64,000 bases of DNA from Chersky-806 sp036502405 (GTDB lineage Bacteria > Actinomycetota > Acidimicrobiia > IMCC26256 > JAENVU01), in contig DASXYP010000045.1 in the NCBI GenBank assembly GCA_036502405.1, positions 1 to 64,000 on the forward strand, written 5' to 3'. The stretch's first letter is position 1, and each line of letters opens with the position of its first letter. The position numbers were made by a program, and so were the translations under genes. The notes under the pieces were generated by a model. The model ran no database searches. It saw nothing but the letters and a program-made list of their open reading frames with translations, and was not told the DNA's origin. Shown in pieces: positions 51,069-60,129 of this stretch.

Positions 51069-51397
51069 GCGCCGCCGCAGCCGCGGTCGACCGGACCTTG
51101 GCCGCGCTCGCCGATCCGGTGCGTCGACGCAGCGTGGAGCTCCTCGCCGAACGCCCGCACCGCGCCGGTGAGCTCGCGGCCGCGGTCGGGGTGTCGCCAC
51201 CGGTCATGAGCCGCCACCTGCGCGTGCTGCGCGACGCGAAGCTCGTCGACGAGGAGCACCCGCAGTTCGACGCGCGCGTCCGCATCATCTCGTTGCGGCC
51301 GAAGCCGATGGATGCGTTGAAGGCGTGGCTCGCCGAGGCCGAGACCGGCTGGAGCGAGCAGCTGGCTGCGTTCAAGGTGCACGTGGAGCGCGGGTGA
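51065..51397 (+). CDS. ArsR-family winged-helix regulator
   Basis: 110 residues from TTG 51065, overlapping the VOC stop (TTGA). TLAALADPVRRRSVELLAERPHRAGELAAAVGVSPPVMSRHLRVLRDAKLV is the winged helix. It lacks a CxC metal motif, so it probably senses via its SRPBCC partner rather than a metal. The next gene starts at its stop (GTGA). Confidence 0.87.
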   Translation: MSAAAAAVDRTLAALADPVRRRSVELLAERPHRAGELAAAVGVSPPVMSRHLRVLRDAKLVDEEHPQFDARVRIISLRPKPMDALKAWLAEAETGWSEQLAAFKVHVERG

Positions 51398-51867
51398 CCG
51401 GTTCGCGCGTGCTGGTCGCGCTCCGCGTCGGCGCCCCACCGGAGCGGACCTTCGATGCGTTCACCGGTGAGATCGGCCAGTGGTGGCAGCCCAACCAGCT
51501 GTTCCAGTTCACCGATCGCGCCGACGGCCGCCTGGCGTTCGAACCCGAGCCGCCGGAGCGGCTGGTCGAGATCGGGCCCGACGGCGAGCGGTTCCAGATC
51601 GGCGACGTGCGGGTCTGGGACCCGCCGCATCGGGTCGTGTTCGGGTGGCGGCAGGCCACCTTCCCGCCGGAGCAGTCGACCGAGGTCGCGGTCCGCTTCG
51701 AGCCGGTCGACACCGGAACCCTCGTGACCGTCGAGCACTTCGGCTGGGACGCGCTGCCCCAGCAGCACGCGGCCCGTCACGGGTTCCCGCTCGATGCGTT
51801 CCAGCACCGCACCGCCGAGTGGTGGCAGGTGCTGCTCCGGTCCTTGCGGGAGCACCTCACCGGCTGA
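51394..51867 (+). CDS. SRPBCC/AHSA1-type protein
   Basis: 157 residues from GTG 51394. VGAPPERTFDAFTGEIGQWWQPNQLFQF and LVTVEHFGWDALP are AHSA1 features, with a deep hydrophobic cavity in the family. Coupled to ArsR. This is the two-gene version of the fusion at 19835-20746. Confidence 0.87.
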   Translation: MTGSRVLVALRVGAPPERTFDAFTGEIGQWWQPNQLFQFTDRADGRLAFEPEPPERLVEIGPDGERFQIGDVRVWDPPHRVVFGWRQATFPPEQSTEVAVRFEPVDTGTLVTVEHFGWDALPQQHAARHGFPLDAFQHRTAEWWQVLLRSLREHLTG

Positions 51868-51911
51868 GCGCCGGCGCGGTCATGCACCCGCGCCGCGTAG
51901 CGTGGCTCGGG

Positions 51912-52736
51912 ATGGAGCCCCGACCCCGCGAGCACGAGGTGCACGGAGCCGCGTCCACGTCAGGCGCGGCGGCGCCACCGGCGGCGCGGGAGCCGACCCA
52001 CGCCGAGCGCGTCCGCACCCTGGTGCGCGGCGAGCGGCGCGGGGCGCTGTCGACGGTGGCCGCTGATCCCTCCGGGTACCCGTTCGGCTCGGTGGTCAGC
52101 TTCGGCCTCGCCGACGACGGCGATCCGCTCATGTTCGTGAGCCTCATGGCCGAGCACACCCAGAACGCGCTCCGCGACCCGCGGGCGAGCCTGCTGGTCA
52201 CCGAACCGGTGCCCGAAGGCTCGGATCCACTGGCCGGCGGGCGGGTCACCCTGCTCGGCCTGCTCGTGCCGATCGACGACGACGATGCACGCATCGTCGC
52301 CCGGGCGCGGTACCTCGAGGCCAACCCCGCCGCGTCGTACTACATCGAGTTCGGCGACTTCACGTTCCTGCGGCTGAACGTCGATCACGTGCGCTACGTC
52401 GGCGGCTACGGGCGGATGAGCTGGGTCGACGCGGCCGACTACCGCGCCGCGACGCCCGATCCGCTGGTCGATGCCGCCGCCGGGATCATCGAGCACATGA
52501 ACGCCGACCACGCCGACACCCAGGTGATGTTCTGCCGGCACTTCGCCGGGCTCGCCGGCACGGAGTCCGCCACCATGTCGGCCGTCGACCGCTACGGCTT
52601 CGACCTGGTGGCCGTGAGCGACACGCACCGGACCGCGGTCCGCCTGGCGTTCCCCGACGAGTGCACCACCGGCGACGAGGTGCGGCGCGCCATGATCGAC
52701 ATGGTCGAAGAGGCACGCGCGGCGAAGACCCGATGA
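51912..52736 (+). CDS. HugZ-like PPOX/DUF2470 haem-binding protein
   Basis: 274 residues from ATG 51912 (ATG 51882 is possible). LVRGERRGALSTVAADPSGYPFGSVVSFG is a split-barrel PPOX domain. PLVDAAAGIIEHMNADHADTQVMFCRHFAG is DUF2470 with its HMNxDH motif. The same arrangement occurs in HugZ-type haem oxygenases and haem-binding proteins. It likely acts on haem or flavin; not certain. Confidence 0.82.
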   Translation: MEPRPREHEVHGAASTSGAAAPPAAREPTHAERVRTLVRGERRGALSTVAADPSGYPFGSVVSFGLADDGDPLMFVSLMAEHTQNALRDPRASLLVTEPVPEGSDPLAGGRVTLLGLLVPIDDDDARIVARARYLEANPAASYYIEFGDFTFLRLNVDHVRYVGGYGRMSWVDAADYRAATPDPLVDAAAGIIEHMNADHADTQVMFCRHFAGLAGTESATMSAVDRYGFDLVAVSDTHRTAVRLAFPDECTTGDEVRRAMIDMVEEARAAKTR

Positions 52737-52752
52737 GCGAAGGGAACCCGGC

Positions 52753-53136
52753 ATGACAAAGAGCAAGACTCCGTCTCAGCTGATCGACGAGAGGATCGAA
52801 GAGCTCGGGGACTGGCGGGGCGAGATGCTCAGCCGGCTCCGAGCGTTGGTCAAGGAAGCCGATCCCGAAGTCGTCGAGGAATGGAAGTGGCGAGGCGTGC
52901 CGACCTGGTACCACGACGGGATGCTCTGCACCGGCGAGACCTACAAGGCCGTCGTGAAGATGACCTTCGCGAACGGAGCGGCGCTCGAGGATCCGTCCGG
53001 CCTCTTCAACTCCAGCCTCGAGGGGAACACCCGGCGCGCCATCGACTTCGCCGAGGGCGAGAAGATCAACACGCGGGCGTTCAAGGCGCTCATTCGCGCC
53101 GCCGTGGCCCTGAACCGGTCCAAGGCCAAGCGCTAG
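52753..53136 (+). CDS. DUF1801 family protein
   Basis: 127 residues. DWRGEMLSRLRALVKEADPEVVEEWKWRGVPTWYHDGMLCTG and FKALIRAAVALNRSK fit the DUF1801 (YdhG-like) family of unknown function. AAGGGA precedes the ATG. Its 3' end is 10 bp from the convergent membrane protein gene. Confidence 0.87.
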   Translation: MTKSKTPSQLIDERIEELGDWRGEMLSRLRALVKEADPEVVEEWKWRGVPTWYHDGMLCTGETYKAVVKMTFANGAALEDPSGLFNSSLEGNTRRAIDFAEGEKINTRAFKALIRAAVALNRSKAKR

Positions 53137-53146
53137 GTCCGGCGGG

Positions 53147-53647
53147 CTACACGTCGGATCGGTCCGTCCCACCCGGCGCGGGCTCGAACAGGTGACCGAC
53201 CAGGGCGTTGATCCGGCTGACGACGGCATTCGCGCGGTCGACGAGCGAGTTGAGCTGATCGCGCGCGGCGTTGTATCCGTCACCGTCCTCGCTCAGGACC
53301 GCTCGAATGCCGCTGCGGGACGCGGCGGCCGTCTGCGTGTCGAGGTCGAGCTCGTTCCGCGCGAGATCGACGATCTGGTGACCGACCCCGGACGGTGAGA
53401 TCGCGGACTGCCGCTTGCCGGCGAGGCGGGCGGCTGCGAACCGGTCGGCACCGCGACTCCGCGCGAGCGCGGCAGTGGCTTGGTCACGCGCGTCGGTCGC
53501 CGAGCTCAGCTCGGACGCCTGGGTGAGGGTCCAGACGAGACATCCGACCATGAAGAGTCCCAGGCAGCCCACGATCCACCACCGCCGACGCGGCCGAGAC
53601 GGTCGGATGGATCCGTCCGCCGCTGCGGACGGCCCCGGCGGGCTCAC
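53147..53647 (-). CDS. Single-pass membrane protein with extracytoplasmic coiled coil
   Basis: 166 residues from GTG 53647. A basic Pro/Arg tail, one membrane helix (residues about 23-41) and a helical outer part (LSSATDARDQATAALARSR, NAARDQLNSLVDRANAVVSRINAL). I recognise no family. GTGA overlap with the upstream gene, which has the same plan, suggests a duplicated or paired receptor-like unit. Confidence 0.65.
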   Translation of the reverse strand: MSPPGPSAAADGSIRPSRPRRRWWIVGCLGLFMVGCLVWTLTQASELSSATDARDQATAALARSRGADRFAAARLAGKRQSAISPSGVGHQIVDLARNELDLDTQTAAASRSGIRAVLSEDGDGYNAARDQLNSLVDRANAVVSRINALVGHLFEPAPGGTDRSDV

Positions 53648-54204
53648 CGCTTCGCCTGCGTGGCCCGGTCGAGGTCCGCCAGCGCCGCGGCGGCGGAGTC
53701 GAGATCGGCGCGGGCCGCTGCGAGTGCGATGTCGTACTTGTCGGCTGCCGCGGTGACCGTCGTCCGGAACGCGCTCTCTCCACGACCCGGATCACCGCCG
53801 TTGATCTGACCGATGCCGGCGTCGGACGCCACGGCGACGGCACCCGCTGCGGCAACTTGCGCGTGCTGCGAGTCGGCCGCTTTGGTGAGCGCGTTCTGCA
53901 AGTCGGTGATCGCGTTGTCGACGCGCGTCGCCAGCTGCTGTTCGCGCCCGGCTCGAGCGGCGACTCGCCGGGTCGCGACCACCAGCCGCTTCCTCTCCGA
54001 CCGGGCGGTCGAGGCCCGCCCGTGGAGCGAGCTGCCGACGAGGACCAGCACCACGGCCGCGAGGACGAACACGACCCCCACGACGATGGGCACCCGGACA
54101 CGCGCCGGGCGACCCGCGCGCACGTTGTCGGTCGCCACCACAGCTGGCGCCACGGGCTCCGGAGCGTGCGGCAGATTGTTGCGACGATCGTCGATCTCCG
54201 CCAT
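53644..54204 (-). CDS. Single-pass membrane protein with extracytoplasmic coiled coil (partner)
   Basis: 186 residues from ATG 54204 after GGAGGA. A Pro-rich cytosolic tail of about 35 residues, membrane helix about 40-58, then a long helical stretch (REQQLATRVDNAITDLQNALTKA, LDSAAAALADLDRATQA). Same plan as its downstream partner. The function is unknown; both could brace the cell envelope or a secretion machine. Confidence 0.65.
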   Translation of the reverse strand: MAEIDDRRNNLPHAPEPVAPAVVATDNVRAGRPARVRVPIVVGVVFVLAAVVLVLVGSSLHGRASTARSERKRLVVATRRVAARAGREQQLATRVDNAITDLQNALTKAADSQHAQVAAAGAVAVASDAGIGQINGGDPGRGESAFRTTVTAAADKYDIALAAARADLDSAAAALADLDRATQAKR

Positions 54205-54345
54205 CGATCCTCCGGCAACGGGCCGGCCCTGCCCCGTGGAGACCCGCGCCGCACGTCGGTGGCAGAGCGAGGATCACACGCGAGAAGGCCCGCGAAGTGC
54301 ATTGATCGTACGTCGCTCAGGTCGACGGCAGTCAGCCGCGGGCGG

Positions 54346-54678
54346 TCACCCCGATGACATGCGGCCGAGGACGTCGGCGAGTCCCGCGCCATGGAGGCTT
54401 CGCCGCACCTCGGCTGACGTCGACGCCAGCACGAACGGCACCCGGTGCTCGACGGCCAGAGCTTCGGCCTTGAGCAAGGCCTCGATTCCCGAGCTGTCGA
54501 GGAACGTGACGCCCCCGAGGTCGAGGACGAACGCCGTGATCGGCTCGCGGAAGAGGGCCTCGACCCGGTTCAACACGATCGATGCGGTCGCGAGGTCGAC
54601 GTCCCCCGAGACCGACAGCACGGTCCGGTGTTCAGCCGTCTCCACCGTGATCCGGAAGTCGAACGGGGTCACTTCCAA
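54346..54678 (-). CDS. STAS-domain anti-sigma factor antagonist
   Basis: 110 residues from TTG 54678 (GTG 54672 is possible). LSVSGDVDLATASIVLNRVEAL and LDLGGVTFLDSSGIEALLKAEAL are the STAS fold, with Ser in DSSG as phosphorylation site. Such proteins release a sigma factor by binding its anti-sigma kinase when unphosphorylated. No kinase or sigma gene is adjacent. Confidence 0.9.
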   Translation of the reverse strand: MEVTPFDFRITVETAEHRTVLSVSGDVDLATASIVLNRVEALFREPITAFVLDLGGVTFLDSSGIEALLKAEALAVEHRVPFVLASTSAEVRRSLHGAGLADVLGRMSSG

Positions 54679-54809
54679 GCCGAGGACCTTTCCGGGTGGA
54701 CGGGTGCCTCCACTCGGGATACCCAGGAACGATTGCCGGCCAACCCCGACCGTCGGGCGGCCGACCCGCCCTCAGTGATACAAGAGAGTGCACGACGGGG
54801 GGTTCAGTC

Positions 54810-55670
54810 ATGCCGGTCGCGGACCTGGACGGAATCGAGATCGCCTACGACCTCGTGGGCGAGGGCGAACCCTGGGTGCTGACACCCGGTGGGAGGTTCA
54901 CGAAGGACGTCGGCGGTCTTCCCGAGATGGCACGCGCGTTGGCCGATCGTGGGAAGCAGGTCCTCACCTGGGACCGCCCGAACTGCGGCGAGTCGTCCGT
55001 CGTGTTCCGCGGCGCGTCGGAGTCGGAGATGCAGGCGGAAGCGCTCGGTGCGTTGCTCCGCCATCTCGGTCTCGGCCCGACCGTCATCGCCGGCGGCTCC
55101 GGCGGCGCGCGCGTCTCGCTGCTCGCCGCGTCGCGCAACCCCGACGTCGCAGCCGGGCTCGCGATGTGGTGGATCAGCGGTGGCGTGCCCGGGCTCATCC
55201 AGCTCGCGAGCTTCTACGGGATGCCGTCGGCCGACGCCGCGTGGCACGGCGGGATGGAAGCGGTCCTCGAGCTCGACCAGTGGCAGGAGTCCCTCGCGCG
55301 CAACCCGAAGAACCGGGAGCGCTTCCTTTCGATGGACCGCAGGGAGTTCCTCGCGGTCATGGACCGGTGGATGCTGGCCTACTGCCCGTGCGAGGACACG
55401 CTCGTGCCCGGGCTCGACGGTGACGACGTCGCGCGACTGGACATCCCGATCCTCGTCTTCCGCAGCGGCACGTCGGACATGTCACACACCCGTGCCACCT
55501 CCGAGGCGCTCGCAGCAGGGTTGCCGGGCGCCGAGCTCGTCGAGCCGCCGTGGGGCGACGACGAGTGGAACGAACGTCGGGCCGCGGTCGAGCAGGAGGG
55601 CTCGTTGTTCGTCCGCTGGCCCCTGCTCATCCCCCAGCTCGTCGACTGGTCCGACACCAACGTCACCTGA
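54810..55670 (+). CDS. Alpha/beta hydrolase
   Basis: 286 residues from ATG 54810. TWDRPNCGES and VIAGGSGGARVSLLAA give the oxyanion and nucleophile elbow (Ser in GGSGG). Later DIPILVFRSGTSDMSHTRATSEALA supplies Asp and His. Esterase, lactonase or haloalkane-type activity is possible. It is followed by a TauD gene 13 bp on, probably co-transcribed. Confidence 0.87.
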   Translation: MPVADLDGIEIAYDLVGEGEPWVLTPGGRFTKDVGGLPEMARALADRGKQVLTWDRPNCGESSVVFRGASESEMQAEALGALLRHLGLGPTVIAGGSGGARVSLLAASRNPDVAAGLAMWWISGGVPGLIQLASFYGMPSADAAWHGGMEAVLELDQWQESLARNPKNRERFLSMDRREFLAVMDRWMLAYCPCEDTLVPGLDGDDVARLDIPILVFRSGTSDMSHTRATSEALAAGLPGAELVEPPWGDDEWNERRAAVEQEGSLFVRWPLLIPQLVDWSDTNVT

Positions 55671-55683
55671 TGAGGAGACACCC

Positions 55684-56616
55684 ATGGCGATGACCGTGCA
55701 ACCCATCCGCGACGATCTTCCGTTCGGCGCGCGCGTCGGGGGCGTCACGTACGACGATCTCCGTGACGAAGGCATCCGATCCCGCCTCGTCGAGCTCTTC
55801 GAGGCGCACGGCCTCTTGATCTTCGAGGGAGTCGACCCGACCCCGAAGATGCAGGTCGCGTTCAGCACCGTCTTCGGGCCGCTCAAGGACCACCCGAGCC
55901 AGGCGGTGGCTCGCGCCGAGGGCGATGACATGCTCGGCGTGATCGAGATGCGTCACGAGCCGAATCAGCCGGGGGCGGTGCTGGTCGACGGGCAGCTGCT
56001 CTCGTCGTGGCTGCCGTGGCACTTCGACCACTGCTACAACGACCAGCTCAACCGGGCCGGCGTGCTGCGCGCGGTGGAGGTCCCGCCCGAAGGCGGCTTG
56101 ACCGGGTTCGTCGACGGCGTCGCCCTGTACGGCGCGATCTCCCCTGACCTCCGCGACCGGATCGAGGGCGAGACCGTGATCTACGCGATGGACGTGATCA
56201 TGGACAACCTCCGCTTCGGCCGGCCGGAGGGGTTCGTCGAGGTCGAGCCGGCGGCGCAGGCAACCGACGTGATGGACGAGTTCGAGGGTCGGGCGCGGGC
56301 CCTGCACCCGGCGGTCTGGACGCGCAGCTCCGGCGAGAAGGTGCTGCACGTCTCACCGTGGATGGCGAAGGGCATCGAGGGTCGCGAAGATCCCGAAGGG
56401 GAAGCCCTGCTCGCCGCGGTGTGCGACGAGATCGTCGACGCGGCGCAGGACCTCTGCTACTTCCACGAGTGGCAGCCGACCGACATGCTGATCTGGGACA
56501 ACTGGCGGTGCCTGCACCGGGGCTCCGGGATGTCGCCCGAGCACACCCGCTGCATGCACCGCACCACCATCGAGGGTGACTACGGCCTCGGTCGCTTCGA
56601 AGCGGCGAGCCCCTAG
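55684..56616 (+). CDS. TauD/TfdA-type Fe(II)/2-oxoglutarate dioxygenase
   Basis: 310 residues from ATG 55684 after GAGGAG. SSWLPWHFDHCYND has His-x-Asp, DNWRCLHRGSG has the distal His and HTRCMHRTTI has the Arg for 2-oxoglutarate. It hydroxylates a small acid, ether or sulfonate. With the hydrolase next to it, the two could open an ester or ether after oxidation. Confidence 0.88.
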   Translation: MAMTVQPIRDDLPFGARVGGVTYDDLRDEGIRSRLVELFEAHGLLIFEGVDPTPKMQVAFSTVFGPLKDHPSQAVARAEGDDMLGVIEMRHEPNQPGAVLVDGQLLSSWLPWHFDHCYNDQLNRAGVLRAVEVPPEGGLTGFVDGVALYGAISPDLRDRIEGETVIYAMDVIMDNLRFGRPEGFVEVEPAAQATDVMDEFEGRARALHPAVWTRSSGEKVLHVSPWMAKGIEGREDPEGEALLAAVCDEIVDAAQDLCYFHEWQPTDMLIWDNWRCLHRGSGMSPEHTRCMHRTTIEGDYGLGRFEAASP

Positions 56617-57137
56617 GGCGACGTGGCGTCGCGGTCGCGGTGCGGGAGCTTCCAGTTCGGCCGGACGAAGTGGCACGTGTAGCCGCCGGGGTACTTCTCC
56701 AGGTAGTCCTGGTGCTCGGGCTCGGCTTCCCAGAAGGGGCCGGCCGCCGACACCTCGGTCACCACCTTGCCGGGCCAGAGTCCGGAGGCATCCACGTCCG
56801 CGATGGTGTCCTCGGCGACCGCCTTCTGCTCGTCGGAGGTGTAGAAGATCGCTGATCGGTAGCTGGCGCCGATGTCGTTGCCCTGGCGGTCCTTCGTCGT
56901 CGGGTCGTGGATCTGGAAGAAGAACTCGAGCAGGTCGCGGTAGGAGGTCACCTCGGGATCGAAGGTGATCTCGATCGCTTCGGCGTGATTGCCGTGGTTC
57001 CGATAGGTCGCGTTCGCGACGTCTCCACCGCTGTAGCCGACGCGGGTCGAGATCACCCCGGGCTGCTTGCGGACGAGATCCTGCACCCCCCAGAAGCATC
57101 CCCCCGCCAGGATCGCGGTCTCGTGTGGCGTTGTCAT
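56613..57137 (-). CDS. msrA: Peptide methionine-S-sulfoxide reductase
   Basis: 174 residues from ATG 57137 after GAGGAG. AILAGGCFWGVQDLVRKQPGV contains the catalytic Cys, GYSGG and NPTY-like NATYRNHGNHAEAIEI follow. It repairs oxidised Met in the cytosol. Its 3' end overlaps the TauD gene by four bases. Probably in the same transcript as the upstream exporter gene. Confidence 0.93.
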   Translation of the reverse strand: MTTPHETAILAGGCFWGVQDLVRKQPGVISTRVGYSGGDVANATYRNHGNHAEAIEITFDPEVTSYRDLLEFFFQIHDPTTKDRQGNDIGASYRSAIFYTSDEQKAVAEDTIADVDASGLWPGKVVTEVSAAGPFWEAEPEHQDYLEKYPGGYTCHFVRPNWKLPHRDRDATSP

Positions 57138-57169
57138 CGTGGCGCTCCTCGAGTCCGGTTCTGGAGACG

Positions 57170-58873
57170 TCACCGTCCCCCACTCCACGAATCTTCGTCG
57201 ATCTCCACGGCATTTGGAAGAGGAGGAGCTGATCGTGAGGCGCCGTCGGTCGGCTCGATCTCCCCGGAGGCGGCGGCCGGGGTGGTGGGAAGCCCACGGC
57301 TGAAGAACAGCGCGAGCAGCGCGAGGGCCGCAAGCACTGCGAGCGACGCGCGCAGGGCGTCGATCCGGGCATCGGCATTCTCGTCGACGATGGCGGTGCT
57401 CGCAGACTGGGACACGCCCGCGTCGTCGAGCGCCTGGTCGAGATCCGCGTCCGAGATGAACGGCACACCACTCGTGAGCTCCGTCTGCGCCTTCGACGTG
57501 AGGTCCTTCGGCACCGCCGGGTTCCCCGCGATGCCGGCGAAGAACGAGCTGGAGAGCGCGGAGATCAGGACCGCACCCGCGAGCGCGGTGCCGATGGACA
57601 GGCCGAGGTTGGAGGCGGTGTTCTGGATCCCGCCGACCTCACCACTCTGCTCGTCGGGGACCGACGACACCGTCACCGCGCCGAGCTGCGAGGCGAGCAT
57701 GCCGATGCCGAGACCCGCGAGGAGCATCGGCCAGGTGACGATCTCCGGACCGGCACCCTCGTCGAGCAAGGCGATGAACACGATGAGCGCGACGAACAGC
57801 ATGAGGAAACCGAGCTGCGAGACCCGGCGGGGGGAAGCGCGCGGGAACACCTTCGGGACCCCCACTGCCGCGATCACCAGCGTGATCGACAGGGGAAGGA
57901 TCCGGAGGCCGGTGTCGATCGCCGAGAGGCCGAGCGCGATCGAGAGGAACAACGGCACCGCGAAGAACAGGCCGGCCTGGAGCAGGTACTGGAAGAAGAA
58001 TGCAGTGACCCCGCTCCGCAAGAGCGGAACCCGGAGGATCGCCGGATCGAGCAGCGCAGCCTGCCCGGTGTCGCGGCGGTGCCGTTCCCAGGTCAGGAAC
58101 GCGAACAGCACCGCGCCGCCCCCGAGGATCAGCCAGATGACCGGTGACAGGCCCAACCAGGTCGGTGCGTCCGGCTTCGGCTGCACGATCCCCCACGTGC
58201 CCGACCGGAGGATCCCGTAGACGACGAGCCCCAGCCCCAGGGCGGAGAGCGCGGTGCCGACCAGATCGAGGCGAGCCCCTTCCTCCTTCGGCGTGTCCGC
58301 CGTACGACGGTTGAGCAGCAGCACGACGCCGATGATCAGCACCTCGCCCACGAACACGTACCGCCACGACCAGTACGTCGTGAAGAGCCCGCCGATCAGC
58401 GGACCCACTGCGACCGCGATCGCACCGCCGGCCATCACGATCCCGTAGGCGCGCGGTCGGTCGGCCCGACCGAAGTTCGACGCAACGAGCGCGACGATGG
58501 CCGGCATCACGAGCGCCGCACCGACCCCTTCGAGGAACGACCATCCGAACATCAACACCGCGAGGTTGGGCGAGATCGCCGTGGTCAAGGAGCCGCACGC
58601 GTAGATCACGCACCCGATCGTGAACGCGCGCTTGCGCCCGAGGATCGCACCCATCTTCCCGCCGGTGATCATGAGCGCCGCCATCACCAACGTGTACATG
58701 GTGATCGCGGTCTGGATCCCCGTGACCGTCGTTCCCACGTCGCTGGCGACCGTGGCGATCGACACGTTCATCACCGACGCGTCCAGGATCATCACGAACT
58801 GGGCGGCAGCCAACGTGACGAGCACCGCCTTGGCCGCGCTTGCGCTGGTTCCCACCGTGTCGGTCGCCATCAT
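57170..58873 (-). CDS. DHA2-type MFS multidrug exporter, 14 helices
   Basis: 567 residues from ATG 58873 (58897 is possible). FVMILDASVMNVSIATVASD is the DHA2 TM1 motif, GGKMGAILGRKRAF is motif A, and FLEGVGAALVMPA lies in TM4. Fourteen hydrophobic helices are consistent with EmrB/QacA-like drug:proton antiporters. It lies 32 bp before msrA. The substrate is unknown. Confidence 0.88.
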   Translation of the reverse strand: MMATDTVGTSASAAKAVLVTLAAAQFVMILDASVMNVSIATVASDVGTTVTGIQTAITMYTLVMAALMITGGKMGAILGRKRAFTIGCVIYACGSLTTAISPNLAVLMFGWSFLEGVGAALVMPAIVALVASNFGRADRPRAYGIVMAGGAIAVAVGPLIGGLFTTYWSWRYVFVGEVLIIGVVLLLNRRTADTPKEEGARLDLVGTALSALGLGLVVYGILRSGTWGIVQPKPDAPTWLGLSPVIWLILGGGAVLFAFLTWERHRRDTGQAALLDPAILRVPLLRSGVTAFFFQYLLQAGLFFAVPLFLSIALGLSAIDTGLRILPLSITLVIAAVGVPKVFPRASPRRVSQLGFLMLFVALIVFIALLDEGAGPEIVTWPMLLAGLGIGMLASQLGAVTVSSVPDEQSGEVGGIQNTASNLGLSIGTALAGAVLISALSSSFFAGIAGNPAVPKDLTSKAQTELTSGVPFISDADLDQALDDAGVSQSASTAIVDENADARIDALRASLAVLAALALLALFFSRGLPTTPAAASGEIEPTDGASRSAPPLPNAVEIDEDSWSGGR

Positions 58874-58954
58874 CCCCCCGCCGGCATCAGGGGGCATCTT
58901 CGCATAGCCGCGAACGAGCGACACGACAGCGCGTGGCGGCTATGGAACGGGCCT

Positions 58955-59203
58955 TCAGCGCTCAGAGGTCCAGAGCTGCTGGCGCTGGTTGGTGACGAAC
59001 GACTCGCGCAGCGTCTGCTCGTGCGCGTCGTCGAACTCCTGAAAGCCGGCTTCACCGCGCCCGCGCACGTACACGCGGTCGCGGGCGACGCGGTCCCGCC
59101 GCCACTTCTGGTGCACGAGCGTCCGCTTCACGATCTTGTTCGTCCGGGTCGTCGGCGCAGCACCCGGCGCGGGCGCGCTCCCGGTTCGGGGTGCGCCCGT
59201 CAC
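58955..59203 (-). pseudogene. Acyl-CoA synthetase C-terminal fragment (A10 module only)
   Basis: 82 codons from GTG 59203 to TGA, the GTG overlapping the LLM stop. TTRTNKIVKRTLVHQKW and DRVYVRGRGEAGFQEF match the last 65 residues of acyl-CoA synthetases; compare GATNKIDKRPL in the intact gene at 29122-30774. The catalytic Lys is kept, but the other 450 residues are gone. It is most likely a truncated gene, though it keeps an open frame and coupling. Confidence 0.6.
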
Positions 59204-60129
59204 CCCGCCTCGCGGAACGCGGTCACCAGGGCCGAGAACGCGTCCTGGGCGGCGGCGGAGGAGTCGGGCATCGCGAGGTGCACGAGGAGATCGGTGACCC
59301 CGGCGTCGACGAGCTTCGGCAGACGCTCCATCGAGGCCGCGAGGTCGACCGAACGCTCCGGCCCGCGCCGGAGAGGCAGCGGCGCGAGCACCGAGAACGC
59401 GGTCCCCTCTCCCCCCGCCTTCTCGACCTCCGCCCGCATGCGCGGGATGCTGGCCACGGGATCGGCCGCGTCCTCCCCCCACGGGATCCAACCCGTTCCG
59501 AACCGCGCGAGGCGACGCGCGACGCGTCCCTTGCTCCGTCCGCTGACCCAGATGGGCACGCCGCCCGCCTGCACCGGCTTGGGCATCGCGTGGATCCCTT
59601 CGAACCGGAGCTCGGGGGACGCGTAGTCCGCGCGCTCGTCCCGCCACAGCGTCGTGCAGACCTCGAGCGAGTGATCGAGGAGCCGGCCGCGGGAACCGAA
59701 GTCCAGCCCGGCCGCTTCGTACTCCTCGCGCTGCCAGCCGATGCCGACACCGAGGTCGACCCGCCCGTGCGAGAGGACGTCGAGGGTCGCGAGCTGCTTG
59801 GCGAGCACGACGGGACGCCGCAGCGCGGCAAGCAGGATGTACGTGCCGAGCCGCACCCGGTCCGTCCGGGTGGCGACCGCGGTGAGGACGGTCAGCGGCT
59901 CGAGCCAGTGGCCGTCGGGACCGGTGGGCTGGCGGCCACCCTCGACACCTCCGGTCTCCGGGTCGGCGTACGCGTCGAGGTGCTCGCCGAACACGACGTG
60001 GTCCGACACGACCAGGCGGTCGACGCCCGCGAGGTCGGCGGCACGCGCGAGGTCGAGGACGTGGTCCCAGTGGCCGGGGTCCTTCGGCGCGAACGTCGGG
60101 AGGAAGACGGAGAGCCGCGCTGTGGTCAC
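59200..60129 (-). CDS. LLM-class F420-dependent oxidoreductase (TIGR03619-like)
   Basis: 309 residues from GTG 60129, overlapping the amidohydrolase stop (GTGA). LVVSDHVVFGEHLDAYADPETGG and SHGRVDLGVGIGWQREEYEAAGLDF are the family motifs. VPIWVSGRSKGRVARRLARFGTGW completes the barrel. It follows an amidohydrolase gene, so it may reduce or oxidise its product. Confidence 0.9.
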   Translation of the reverse strand: MTTARLSVFLPTFAPKDPGHWDHVLDLARAADLAGVDRLVVSDHVVFGEHLDAYADPETGGVEGGRQPTGPDGHWLEPLTVLTAVATRTDRVRLGTYILLAALRRPVVLAKQLATLDVLSHGRVDLGVGIGWQREEYEAAGLDFGSRGRLLDHSLEVCTTLWRDERADYASPELRFEGIHAMPKPVQAGGVPIWVSGRSKGRVARRLARFGTGWIPWGEDAADPVASIPRMRAEVEKAGGEGTAFSVLAPLPLRRGPERSVDLAASMERLPKLVDAGVTDLLVHLAMPDSSAAAQDAFSALVTAFREAG

